DNA from: a virus
Virus record (IMG/VR): IMGVR_UViG_3300049783_001712
Span: 1-32,270 of that record
Direction: 5' to 3' (one strand)
DNA length: 32,270 nucleotides
In this document: positions 8,011 through 14,770 of the stretch, piece after piece
Layout: every line of letters begins with the position of its first letter
Numbering within the stretch: position 1 is the first letter of the stretch
The notes under the pieces: model-generated
What the model was told of the DNA's origin: nothing
Seen by the model: the letters and a program-made list of their open reading frames with translations, nothing else
Database searches by the model: none
Made by a program: the position numbers and the translations under genes

Positions 8011-9921
8011 ATGAAAACATCAAAATTTGTTCAGTTAGACCCGAAAGTTTTAATGGAATATATCTACGAAAATTCCTTTTTAACATCAGAAAATTATATA
8101 GTCACTCATGATTTAAGTGAAGGTTTAAGAAGTTTCGCGCCCAAAAATGACGAGGGTAGTAATAATAGGTACTCCAATCAATTAGTATTAATAGACCCTG
8201 TTAAAAGTAAATATGGAATCAGAGATAGTGAACAATATAACTTTATACAAGATAGGGAATATACTCAAAATTTACCCATAAAATATGATAGAATTAAATT
8301 ACATTTCCCTATCGATTTTAATTTCACAGATTATGCGGGGGGGTATTTAAGGGTTTATATTATGGATTATGATAACAATGAGCTAATAAGTCTATCAAGC
8401 TATTATTTTGATAAACAAGATCAAGATAGATTTAATAGTGAATTACAATTATCATCACCACCTAACACACTAAATGGTAAGTTATGGGGTAAGTATATTG
8501 AAATAGCATACCCAGCACCAAGCACAATTTCATTACAACGAACAAATAATATAGCTAATAATAATAGTATAAATTATAATATATCGGGTGGGATAGGTAT
8601 TTCTAATACAGCTCCTGTAATGATTGAATTTGGATTCATCACAAAGAAAGAAGAAATCAATAATGTAGTAACATACCTTTTAAGAACTCCTTACCAAACA
8701 AGTGTTCCCCAAACTCCCGATTATGAAAATTTATCTATAACAATAGAGGCGAATTCTAATGGCGATTGGTTTGATATTTATGGAACATCTAATGGAACGG
8801 GTGCTGAGTTTAGTGAATGGATACAGATTTCACAAAAGAGTGGTAAATCTTATTATGTTGAATATGTAATAACTATGTTCGAAGAAAACATTAAAGGTAA
8901 AACATTGACAACAAGCATCACAAGGGATTTCAATGAAAAAATAGAATATAGACCAATTATAAAATATAGTTCCACAACAGCAGCAATTGAGGTTGTGATG
9001 AGGGTTATAGATAAAGTAGATAGTTCTATAATAACAAGACGAGCATCATATGGTTTAATGCCCGATGAGATCTCAAAGTATTCGAGAAATTTAGTTAGAA
9101 TAAATGTCGAGGGCACTAAAACACCAAAGATTTATAACCTAAGAAGTGGTGGATCTATGTTTGATGCATTTGATGGATTGAATAATAGAAAATTCACTGC
9201 AGATATATTCGGTGATGATATACAAACAGTTAAAGTTCCATACCCAATATTAGTTAATTCAAATAGTATATTGGCTAAATCAGAATCTGCTGTTGTTGGT
9301 GGTAGGAAATGGTATGGGCTTGGTAAATTGAAAATAATAGTTGACCCATTTGATAATATTTTTAAATTCGTGCTGGCTAAAAATATTAGAACTGTTACAC
9401 GTTCAAGAAACACAGGGTCAAATACAACAAGTGTTGATAATTTAGGTGAAGATTCGAATACCAACCAATCCGCAAGTAGATTAGCAGACACATCAGTTAA
9501 TACAACAGGTAGTGGAACTTATGATACAGTACATGTAGATTATTTTGATCTATTAAAAGTTGGTACTATAAACTTATATTTTAAAAATCATAACAGAGAT
9601 ATTAAAACTAATTTATATAGAAAAACGGGTGAAATAGATCTTAAAAATGGAACAGTTGTTTTTAAATTAAATAAGAACAAAGTGAGTGATGTTAGACAAA
9701 TATATGAATCAGGTGTTAATATGTTTTATATCACATCTACAAACGAAGATACACAAGAAACAACAGTTATATATGAGGGTACATTTATAATGAGTGATAG
9801 TGTTGATTATGCTGAGGATATGTCAGAATCATTTGAAACATTAAATACGGGTAGTGTAGAAATTATAAGAGATGATAATAGAGAAAAAGCTGTTGTAACT
9901 CGTAGACAAGTGGGTAGTTAA
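8011..9921 (+). CDS. Virion structural protein (baseplate or tail associated), 636 aa
   Basis: The protein is rich in Asn, Ser, Thr, Asp and Tyr with few Cys, has predicted beta structure throughout, and lacks any enzymatic motif, signal peptide or membrane segment, the profile of phage tail and baseplate proteins. Residues about 170-205 hold a run of Asn/Ser/Gly (ANNNSINYNISGGIG). The C-terminal third has a basic segment (RTVTRSRNTG), a disordered Ser/Thr/Asn linker, and a final beta domain (VDYFDLLKVGTINLYFKNHN) ending in a basic tail. It is on the same strand as the other large virion genes and separated from them only by accessory genes. The ATG at 8011 follows an AT-rich box. Its exact place in the virion is not known. 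Confidence 0.7.
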   Translation: MKTSKFVQLDPKVLMEYIYENSFLTSENYIVTHDLSEGLRSFAPKNDEGSNNRYSNQLVLIDPVKSKYGIRDSEQYNFIQDREYTQNLPIKYDRIKLHFPIDFNFTDYAGGYLRVYIMDYDNNELISLSSYYFDKQDQDRFNSELQLSSPPNTLNGKLWGKYIEIAYPAPSTISLQRTNNIANNNSINYNISGGIGISNTAPVMIEFGFITKKEEINNVVTYLLRTPYQTSVPQTPDYENLSITIEANSNGDWFDIYGTSNGTGAEFSEWIQISQKSGKSYYVEYVITMFEENIKGKTLTTSITRDFNEKIEYRPIIKYSSTTAAIEVVMRVIDKVDSSIITRRASYGLMPDEISKYSRNLVRINVEGTKTPKIYNLRSGGSMFDAFDGLNNRKFTADIFGDDIQTVKVPYPILVNSNSILAKSESAVVGGRKWYGLGKLKIIVDPFDNIFKFVLAKNIRTVTRSRNTGSNTTSVDNLGEDSNTNQSASRLADTSVNTTGSGTYDTVHVDYFDLLKVGTINLYFKNHNRDIKTNLYRKTGEIDLKNGTVVFKLNKNKVSDVRQIYESGVNMFYITSTNEDTQETTVIYEGTFIMSDSVDYAEDMSESFETLNTGSVEIIRDDNREKAVVTRRQVGS

Positions 9922-9930
9922 TCTACCCAC
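9910..9930 (+). terminator. Hairpin at the end of the 636-aa virion gene
   Basis: GTGGGTAG (9910-9917) pairs with CTACCCAC (9923-9930) around a five-base loop that contains the stop codon. No uninterrupted T-run follows, although the next 20 bases are pyrimidine-rich. It may be a weak or bidirectional terminator between this gene and the convergent minus-strand unit. Confidence 0.5.
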
Positions 9931-9963
9931 TCTATTACTTTTATTTCCGTTAAGGTTTGCTAA

Positions 9964-10122
9964 TTATATGGCTTCATTGTACGGTCTTTCTACGTCATAC
10001 AGAAATCTTCTTTGAATACCTATTTTTTTCTCGGCTTCCCATGAAGCAGTGGGTGTATTTCTTAACGATCTTATTTCACTAGCTTATTTCCCGTATAAAT
10101 CCTTTGCTGTTATATTTGACAT
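9964..10122 (-). pseudogene. Small ORF interrupted by an in-frame TAA (broken or recoded)
   Basis: Reading the minus strand from ATG at 10122 gives MSNITAKDLYGK, a TAA at 10084-10086, then in the same frame ASEIRSLRNTPTASWEAEKK and further coding-like residues to a TAA at 9964-9966. The 39 codons after the first stop have normal amino-acid composition and no other stop, which is unexpected by chance in such AT-rich DNA. No start codon follows the first stop. It lies 8 bases downstream of the stop of the 75-aa gene, so both are probably one transcript. A nonsense mutation, a sequencing error or programmed readthrough would all explain it. TAA acts as the normal stop elsewhere in the window, so wholesale recoding is unlikely. 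Confidence 0.6.
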
Positions 10123-10130
10123 GATATTAA

Positions 10131-10358
10131 TTATTTATTAATTATTTCCACTGTTATTTTAACTGTCTTTCCCACAAATCTGTTAAATACTTCGTGGTCT
10201 AAATTCTCATCCCATGATTGTATTTTAACAAATAATCCATTGTCACTTTGAGTATCTTCGTGCCCTGCGTGAAAGATTTTCGCTTTCCCACCATCTTCTG
10301 TATCTATTTCATCAGATTTCATTGTGGATACTATTGTATATTTATTTGGTTTTGCCAT
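10131..10358 (-). CDS. Small unknown protein, 75 aa
   Basis: The frame is open to 10430, but the upstream part encodes an implausible Tyr/Ile/Phe-rich stretch that overlaps a promoter-like site. The ATG at 10358 (MAKPNKYTIVSTMKSDE) in the context taattATG is the better start. The product is small and mixed alpha/beta, with a Gly/Asp/His-rich middle (EDGGKAKIFHAGHEDTQSDNG) and a beta-like C-terminus (VGKTVKITVEIINK). No known family is recognised. It is the first gene of a two-gene minus-strand unit with the interrupted ORF. Confidence 0.65.
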   Translation of the reverse strand: MAKPNKYTIVSTMKSDEIDTEDGGKAKIFHAGHEDTQSDNGLFVKIQSWDENLDHEVFNRFVGKTVKITVEIINK

Positions 10359-10386
10359 AATTATCTTTATTTTATGTATTAGAATA

Positions 10387-10394
10387 CAAAGGTA
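10387..10394 (-). promoter_or_regulatory. Bacteroidetes-type -7 box (TACCTTTG)
   Basis: The minus strand reads TACCTTTG, a match to the Bacteroidetes -7 consensus TAnnTTTG, 29 bases upstream of the ATG at 10358. A TTTTG lies about 24 bases further upstream, somewhat farther than the usual 19-21. The bases after the box (TTTGTATTC) are the same as at the stronger promoter at 13576-13607. Confidence 0.4.
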
Positions 10395-10437
10395 ATAAAA
10401 AATATAAGAATAAATACACAAAAGGAACATATTATTT

Positions 10438-10448
10438 TTAATATATAA
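10438..10448 (+). promoter_or_regulatory. TTAATATATAA motif just before the homing-endonuclease-like gene
   Basis: The plus strand carries the same 11-mer as found upstream of minus-strand genes at 3228 and 3944, but here it ends only three bases before the ATG at 10452. At that spacing it cannot promote a transcript that contains this start with a leader, so it may be a relic of the tail gene's own upstream region. Confidence 0.25.
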
Positions 10449-10451
10449 TAA

Positions 10452-11702
10452 ATGAGAAGGTTAACACAAGAAGGGTTCATAGAGAAGTGTAACGAAGTTC
10501 ACGATAATAAATATGATTATAGTTTAGTTGAGTATAAGGGAGTTGGTAATAAAATAGAAATAATATGTCATAAACATGGTATATTTACCCAAGGAGCAAA
10601 GCAACATAAAGAAGGGCAAGGATGTTCTAAATGTAGTGGGAAATATAAAAAAACCACAAAAGAGTTTATAAAAGAATCAAAAAAAATACATGGAGATAAA
10701 TATGATTATAGTTTAGTAGAGTATATTAATAATAGAACACTTGTGAAATTAATTGATAGAGAATATGGATATATATTTGAGCAAAGACCAGAGCATCATT
10801 TAAATGGTTTCTTTTATAATGGATATACGACGGAATCATTTATATTAAAATCAAAGGAAATACATGGAGATAAATATGATTATAGTTTAGTGGAATATAT
10901 CAATTCGAAAACTCCTGTTACGATAATTGACAGAGAATATGGGTTTACATTTAATCAAAATCCTCAACATCATTTAAATGGTCATGGTAGTAGTGGTAAG
11001 ATAACTAAGGATCATTTCATAAAAAAATGTAGTGAAATACATAATAATAGATATGACTATAGTTTAATTAATGAAATATTATCTAACAAAAACAAAGTAA
11101 AAATAATATGTAAAGAACATGGAGAATTTAAACAATCTGTTTCTAATCACATGAATCTGAAACAAGATTGTCCGAAATGTGCTGGTAATTTTCCATATAC
11201 AACAGAATCATTCACCAAAAGATGTGATGAAATCCATAATGGTAAATATGATTATAGTTTAGTAGATTATAAAGGAATTGGTGAAAAAATAAAAATAATA
11301 TGCAATGATCATGGTATTTTCAAACAATCTGCATCAAAACATTTGAATTCAGAACAGGGTTGTCCTGAGTGTAAAACTATATCAAGAGGAGAAAACAAAA
11401 TATCTAAAATATTAAATAAAAATAATATTGAATATATTAAAGAACATTCATTTGAAGATTGTAAAAATATAAATAAATTACCTTTTGATTTCTATATACC
11501 ATCAAAGAATATTATTATAGAATATGATGGAATTCAACATTTTAAGTCTGTTGATTTCTTTGGTGGTGAAAAAGAATTAAAACATAGACAAAAATTAGAT
11601 AAGATTAAGGATAAGTACTGTGAGAAAAACAATATATACCTTATAAGAATTCCCTATACAGAATATAAAAATGTAGAGAGAATTTTAGAAAAAATAATTT
11701 AA
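10452..11702 (+). CDS. Homing-endonuclease-like protein: five zinc-ribbon-like repeats plus Vsr-like nuclease domain
   Basis: The 416-residue protein has five repeats of about 55-60 residues (roughly 5-62, 68-119, 126-178, 186-243, 250-308). Each starts FI-x-K/S-x-x-E-[IV]-H-x-x-[KR]-YDYSL and, in repeats 1, 4 and 5, continues with IC-x-x-HG-x-F and ends with C-x2-C (58-61, 240-243, 304-307). Repeats 2 and 3 have lost the cysteines. These match the repeat family I know as DUF723, common in phage homing endonucleases, where it should bind DNA. Residues 311-416 form a small nuclease domain of the PD-(D/E)xK or Vsr/EDxHD type, with Glu313, Asp346, the E-Y-D-G-I-Q-H motif at 357-363, and a C-terminal strand LIRIPYTEY. 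It should nick or cut a target near its own insertion site. It directly precedes, and is in frame with, the tail-tube-like gene. Confidence 0.85.
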   Translation: MRRLTQEGFIEKCNEVHDNKYDYSLVEYKGVGNKIEIICHKHGIFTQGAKQHKEGQGCSKCSGKYKKTTKEFIKESKKIHGDKYDYSLVEYINNRTLVKLIDREYGYIFEQRPEHHLNGFFYNGYTTESFILKSKEIHGDKYDYSLVEYINSKTPVTIIDREYGFTFNQNPQHHLNGHGSSGKITKDHFIKKCSEIHNNRYDYSLINEILSNKNKVKIICKEHGEFKQSVSNHMNLKQDCPKCAGNFPYTTESFTKRCDEIHNGKYDYSLVDYKGIGEKIKIICNDHGIFKQSASKHLNSEQGCPECKTISRGENKISKILNKNNIEYIKEHSFEDCKNINKLPFDFYIPSKNIIIEYDGIQHFKSVDFFGGEKELKHRQKLDKIKDKYCEKNNIYLIRIPYTEYKNVERILEKII

Positions 11703-11738
11703 ATAGCTATCAGGATCAATTCTCAGTCAAGTCAGTTC

Positions 11739-12356
11739 GTGTTCAATCTACCAAGTGATCTTATACCTCAGTCAATTATTGATAGGTATAGACCTGTTAT
11801 GGAGAAGAATTTCATACAATATGAAAATGTACTTGATTACCTTAATTCCACAATTAAAGAGGTTGCTTTTCCAGGAATGGCACTTACAATGCCCGAACAA
11901 ACATTAATGAGAGGGAAGAAAAGAACATTTCGTCCTGTAACTAATATTAACGATATCACAACTACAAGAGAGTTGTCTATTATATTCCGTAGAGTGGATA
12001 GTGATTTGAATTATATGATTCTGAGGGATATATTTGATACCTCGTATTTAGACGTTTTAAATGTGTTCACAAGCCCATTTCAGGTAATATCATTGGATAT
12101 ACACAGGGATGCTATCTATCAAATAAACTATACTGAGATAATACTAAGTAATATATCTGAGATAATATTCTCATATAGTCAACAAACATTTAATGAACAA
12201 ACATTCACTCTAAATTTTAATTATAATTTCTATGAAATTGAATTTTTATTGAATAATGAGAAAGTATTGGAACTAGAACCCGATGAATTACCCTCTATAC
12301 AAAATAGAAATTGGAAGATCGGTGATATCAATAAATTGAATCCACCAAAGGATTAA
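11739..12356 (+). CDS. Tail-tube-fold protein (gp19/gp54-like), start uncertain
   Basis: The 205-residue product resembles the tail-tube fold shared by T4 gp19 and gp54. A segment KEVAFPGMALTMPEQTLMRG (about 41-60) corresponds to the region after the A-x-x-LP motif of gp19. The pattern T-RELSIIFRRVDSDLNYMILRD (about 74-95) suits the central strand and helix. The final strand pair, an Ile-rich ISEIIFSYSQQ followed by FTLNFNYNFYE, suits the C-terminus of tube subunits. No ATG is available: the first candidate is GTG at 11739, yet the frame stays coding-like (INSQSSQF) back to the stop codon of the endonuclease gene at 11700-11702. The native N-terminus was probably lost or displaced when the endonuclease gene inserted. 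The identity is inferred from motif pattern, not alignment. Confidence 0.6.
   Translation: MFNLPSDLIPQSIIDRYRPVMEKNFIQYENVLDYLNSTIKEVAFPGMALTMPEQTLMRGKKRTFRPVTNINDITTTRELSIIFRRVDSDLNYMILRDIFDTSYLDVLNVFTSPFQVISLDIHRDAIYQINYTEIILSNISEIIFSYSQQTFNEQTFTLNFNYNFYEIEFLLNNEKVLELEPDELPSIQNRNWKIGDINKLNPPKD
12335..12356. repeat. 22-bp direct repeat, left copy (end of tail-tube-like gene)
   Basis: These bases, containing CCACCAAAGGATTAA, are identical to 12894-12915. The left copy encodes the last residues and stop of the tail-tube-like gene. The two copies bracket exactly one minus-strand gene, which suggests insertion with duplication of the target. Confidence 0.85.
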
Positions 12357-12367
12357 ATTATATAAGG

Positions 12368-12847
12368 TTATATCAAAGATAACTCTTTTAATTGTCTTTG
12401 GTATATGGGCAAATCCCAAAAATTATAAACACCATCTATTGCCTCAACATCATAATGCTTTCCATTATAATATATCCACACATGTCCTTTTAAAATAAAA
12501 GTGTTTAGTTTTTCTAAATCAAATGGTGGTAATCCAAATTTTCCCAAGGTCGTTAAATTCCAATAATCACCTTTATATAAATATTTACTAATTGGATCAT
12601 TACTCCAAAAAACACCATCATCAATTTCATACACTAAATCGGATTTAAATGGTAGATTGGATAACAATGTATCATGTATAGTTTTGTAATTATTCTTACC
12701 TACAACATTTTTAATCACATCATATGATATTTCATCACAATATCCTTTATTAATGCTATCTAAGCTACAAGAATAATTCTTTGATAGTTTCAAGTACGCA
12801 CCTTTGATTTGCATTTCATAATTTTCGAATAATTTAAGATATTTCAT
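12368..12847 (-). CDS. Unknown protein with capsid-targeting-like N-terminus, in a repeat-flanked cassette
   Basis: I start the gene at ATG 12847 (MKYLKLFENYEMQ), not at the ATG nine bases upstream, because this gives the conserved N-terminus seen in other minus-strand proteins. The 159-residue product is mixed alpha/beta, with two clustered Cys (CSLDSINKGYC), several Trp/Tyr, and a C-terminal part GHVWIYYNGKHYDVEAIDGV (about 128-147) that resembles an NlpC/P60- or transglutaminase-like strand region, although no complete catalytic triad can be assigned. No membrane segment is seen. It lies between two copies of a 22-bp direct repeat and has a TTAATATATA box 25 bases upstream, so the cassette seems to carry its own promoter. 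Confidence 0.7.
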   Translation of the reverse strand: MKYLKLFENYEMQIKGAYLKLSKNYSCSLDSINKGYCDEISYDVIKNVVGKNNYKTIHDTLLSNLPFKSDLVYEIDDGVFWSNDPISKYLYKGDYWNLTTLGKFGLPPFDLEKLNTFILKGHVWIYYNGKHYDVEAIDGVYNFWDLPIYQRQLKELSLI

Positions 12848-12871
12848 AATATACACACCAATTTATTTATG

Positions 12872-12882
12872 GTATATATTAA
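12872..12882 (-). promoter_or_regulatory. TTAATATATAC motif, candidate promoter for the cassette gene
   Basis: The minus strand reads TTAATATATAC, 10 of 11 bases identical to the boxes at 3228 and 3944, and lies 25 bases upstream of the start at 12847, inside the direct-repeat cassette. Confidence 0.35.
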
Positions 12883-12893
12883 TTAAATCAATG

Positions 12894-12915
12894 ATTGAAT
12901 CCACCAAAGGATTAA
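12894..12915. repeat. 22-bp direct repeat, right copy
   Basis: This copy is identical to 12335-12356. It overlaps the stop codon of the 66-aa minus-strand gene at 12912. Removing one copy and the bases between would leave the tail-tube-like gene and the 66-aa gene overlapping tail to tail at their stop codons, a compact arrangement likely to be ancestral. Confidence 0.85.
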
Positions 12916-13112
12916 TACAATTCCTTTATAGTATCTCTAACTTTCTTATGATGTGACGAAGATTTCTTGAAAGAAACTGACATATTAGGCAACACACCAA
13001 ATTTCCCCTCATCATTTAAAATACCATTCGCGGTTTCTAAGGCATCTTGTAGAAAGACTACCCTTTCCGCTAATCTATATTCTACGGAATTTCTATTTAT
13101 TTTATCGCTCAT
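12912..13112 (-). CDS. Small unknown protein, 66 aa
   Basis: The protein MSDKINRNSVEYRLAERV... is polar and mostly helical, with a basic C-terminus (SFKKSSSHHKKVRDTIKELY). Its ATG overlaps the TGA of the upstream 91-aa gene (ATGA at 13109-13112), a sign of coupled translation in one operon. No family is recognised. Confidence 0.65.
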   Translation of the reverse strand: MSDKINRNSVEYRLAERVVFLQDALETANGILNDEGKFGVLPNMSVSFKKSSSHHKKVRDTIKELY

Positions 13113-13384
13113 ATACTATCTTTTAATCTGATTATCTTAACAACATCGTGGTCAGTCTCAGGTATTCTATTCTTAGCAAAGGCAAACCCATCATTTGTTC
13201 GAGTAGTATGGTTCGTGTCATTATACTCATTTACATCATTACCTAAATCATCAACGATAAATTGAACAACATGATCTAAATAAGTATAATTCCCCCATGG
13301 TGTTTTACATATGTATTTAAGTATTGTACCTTGTGAGGTAATTAATAAATCACCTTTTTCACAAGTGCTCAGATCTATCACCAC
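13109..13384 (-). CDS. Small beta-rich unknown protein, 91 aa
   Basis: The sequence has the look of a small SH3-like or barrel protein: KGDLLITSQGTILKYICKTPWGNYTYLDHVV is cut by turns at Gly and Asn, and the second half carries a DGFAFAKNRIPETDHDVVKIIRL segment. It begins three bases after the stop of the 52-aa gene and overlaps the next gene by four bases, so it is the middle gene of a three-gene unit. Function is unknown. Confidence 0.65.
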   Translation of the reverse strand: MVIDLSTCEKGDLLITSQGTILKYICKTPWGNYTYLDHVVQFIVDDLGNDVNEYNDTNHTTRTNDGFAFAKNRIPETDHDVVKIIRLKDSI

Positions 13385-13387
13385 ATC

Positions 13388-13546
13388 TTATAATGTTATT
13401 TTTTCAGTTGTTTGACCTGTTGCAAATAAACATCGCAAGTCTAAGAAAAATGCTTTGAAAAAAAATATATACTCTTCTTTTCCTGATTGACCATTTTTTA
13501 AGGCTTCTGTTATATTATTTTGAAAATACTCTAAGTTTTCGAACAT
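13388..13546 (-). CDS. Small unknown protein, 52 aa
   Basis: An ATG at 13546 in the context aataactATG opens 52 codons starting MFENLEYFQNNITEAL. A central aromatic stretch (YIFFFKAFFLDLRCLF, 26-41) is hydrophobic enough for an amphipathic or weakly membrane-associated helix. It has a well-placed Bacteroidetes-type promoter 30 bases upstream and is followed after three bases by the 91-aa gene. Confidence 0.55.
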   Translation of the reverse strand: MFENLEYFQNNITEALKNGQSGKEEYIFFFKAFFLDLRCLFATGQTTEKITL

Positions 13547-13575
13547 AGTTATTTATTTATAAATTTAATTGAATA

Positions 13576-13607
13576 CAAATATACAACATTTTTTACCATT
13601 TTTCAAA
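13576..13607 (-). promoter_or_regulatory. Host-type Bacteroidetes promoter (TTTG-N20-TATATTTG)
   Basis: On the minus strand a TTTG at 13607-13604 is followed after 20 bases by TATATTTG at 13583-13576. This fits the primary sigma-factor consensus of Bacteroidetes (TTTG about 19-21 bases before TAnnTTTG). It lies 30 bases upstream of the 52-aa gene, across the end of the preceding gene, and should let the host RNA polymerase transcribe the last three genes of the minus-strand cluster early in infection. Confidence 0.6.
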
Positions 13608-13784
13608 TTTATTTTGTAAATTCGAATAAATAAATCTACCTAAGTCGGTTAATTCATTATCCCAACCTAATTTAACCATCCCAACACTCTCTAATGATTT
13701 TAAATAATCATCATCAGGTGCTGCTTCACTTTCATCACCCGTACCAAAAGATTTTAATACATTATACATTACTCTATCCTCCAT
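13593..13784 (-). CDS. Small protein, possibly winged-helix-like, 63 aa
   Basis: The second half (DYLKSLESVGMVKLGWDNELTDLGRFIYSNL, about 27-57) follows the pattern of the recognition helix and wing of small winged-helix proteins: L-x-x-L-x-x-x-G-[ML]-[VL] then a turn and LTDLG. The first half is acidic. This would suggest a regulator, but the N-terminal helices are short and the assignment is weak. It begins 8 bases after the upstream gene's stop, within the operon that starts at 14715. Confidence 0.55.
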   Translation of the reverse strand: MEDRVMYNVLKSFGTGDESEAAPDDDYLKSLESVGMVKLGWDNELTDLGRFIYSNLQNKFEKW

Positions 13785-13792
13785 TTCAATAT

Positions 13793-14089
13793 TTATTTTA
13801 TCACTTCATCTATTAAGACTTCATCTATTATCATTTCTCTATATTCAGCCAATGGCATAAATCGATCATATCTATAAAAAACATCAATATTATTAACTTT
13901 CATACCCACATCATCGACTTCGGTTATTATATATGACTCCCCGAATTTTATATTAGATTGACCACTATCATCGACACAAACTATCACATCATCGACACTT
14001 TCATTCAATCTAATTCGCTTATTGTTATAATTATATTCATAACCATCTCGCATTTTATAATTTTTACTGTATTTCAAATATCTACCCAT
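13793..14089 (-). CDS. Unknown protein, 98 aa, with MGRYLKYSKNYK start
   Basis: The frame is open to 14122, but the ATG at 14089 lies two bases after the stop of the nucleotidyltransferase-like gene, typical of coupled genes, and yields an N-terminus (MGRYLKYSKNYK) that recalls the MKYLKLFENYE start of other minus-strand proteins. The rest is a beta-rich small domain (VIVCVDDSGQSNIKFGESYI onward) with an acidic end. No family is recognised. Confidence 0.6.
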   Translation of the reverse strand: MGRYLKYSKNYKMRDGYEYNYNNKRIRLNESVDDVIVCVDDSGQSNIKFGESYIITEVDDVGMKVNNIDVFYRYDRFMPLAEYREMIIDEVLIDEVIK

Positions 14090-14091
14090 AA

Positions 14092-14715
14092 CTATATACC
14101 TAATTTTTCTTTTATATACCAATAATCCTTAACATCTTTATGTCTATAATAACTAAGCTTAATTTGTAGGGTTTTTATTGGATCTTTAAATCGAATCCCA
14201 TCAACTAAATATTCATCTCCCTCACTCTCATCAGTTAGTTGAAATATATCCAATGCACCGAAATCAGGATCTCTTACCTTATATCTAATTAAATTACCAT
14301 CATAATCTGTTGAATCATTGATGATATTCTCTTTATTAATCATATTATTTTTTATTGCTTTAGTAACATCATAGAACACATCTATATCATCACTCTTCCT
14401 ATCTAAGAATCCACACGCTTTTAATAAAACACTACCACCGATAATCATACCCTTTTCTGATAATTTCCTACAATCTTCTATGGTTTTTTTATCTAACCTA
14501 TTTACATTTGGAGTTACATCTAAATTTCCTAATAATATTTCTAAATTAATATCTCGGATAAATGTAATTATATCACCTTCATCATACCATTCAGGTGATG
14601 TCTCTTCATACCATTCAGGTGATGGTGTTCTCATTTTATTGAAGTAATTTAATATTTTTTGGATAGCTTCTGTGGTTACTCTTCTTATTTTGGTCAAAAG
14701 GGGTGATTTGCTCAT
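14092..14715 (-). CDS. Nucleotidyltransferase-fold protein (Pol beta / MNT-like)
   Basis: The 207-residue protein shows the signature of the nucleotidyltransferase fold: GGS at residues 93-95 preceded by a hydrophobic strand (GMII), then SDDIDVFYDV with the metal-binding Asp110-x-Asp112. A third acidic residue could be Asp156 in FGALDIFQL, placed on a following strand as in the family. C-terminal helices (KTLQIKLSYYRHKDVKDYWYI) match those of AbiEii-, MNT- and KNT-like proteins. It should transfer a nucleotide to an unknown acceptor (protein, RNA or small molecule). Near the N-terminus SPEWYEE is duplicated (24-base tandem repeat in DNA). It heads the minus-strand accessory operon. A toxin-like or host-modifying role is possible. 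Confidence 0.75.
   Translation of the reverse strand: MSKSPLLTKIRRVTTEAIQKILNYFNKMRTPSPEWYEETSPEWYDEGDIITFIRDINLEILLGNLDVTPNVNRLDKKTIEDCRKLSEKGMIIGGSVLLKACGFLDRKSDDIDVFYDVTKAIKNNMINKENIINDSTDYDGNLIRYKVRDPDFGALDIFQLTDESEGDEYLVDGIRFKDPIKTLQIKLSYYRHKDVKDYWYIKEKLGI
14582..14624. repeat. Short tandem duplication, period 24 bases
   Basis: Two 19-base identical segments containing ACCATTCAGGTGATG start at 14582 and 14606. They encode the two SPEWY units near the N-terminus of the nucleotidyltransferase-like protein, so an in-frame slippage duplication is likely. Confidence 0.8.
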
Positions 14716-14770
14716 AGTAAATAGTTATCTTTTTATATATAGTTTAATAAAAAATAATTGTTTAAAAAAT

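Noticed and set aside
5309-9491. Minus-strand ORFs of 87-133 aa opposite the 306-aa and 636-aa genes
   Set aside because: Their composition (Leu/Ser/Phe runs) is that of complemented Asn/Lys-rich genes, and no start context or operon position supports them.
9964-10122. Alternative genetic code with TAA reassigned
   Set aside because: TAA ends most genes of the window at sensible positions, including genes tightly packed against their neighbours, so only this ORF would need readthrough.
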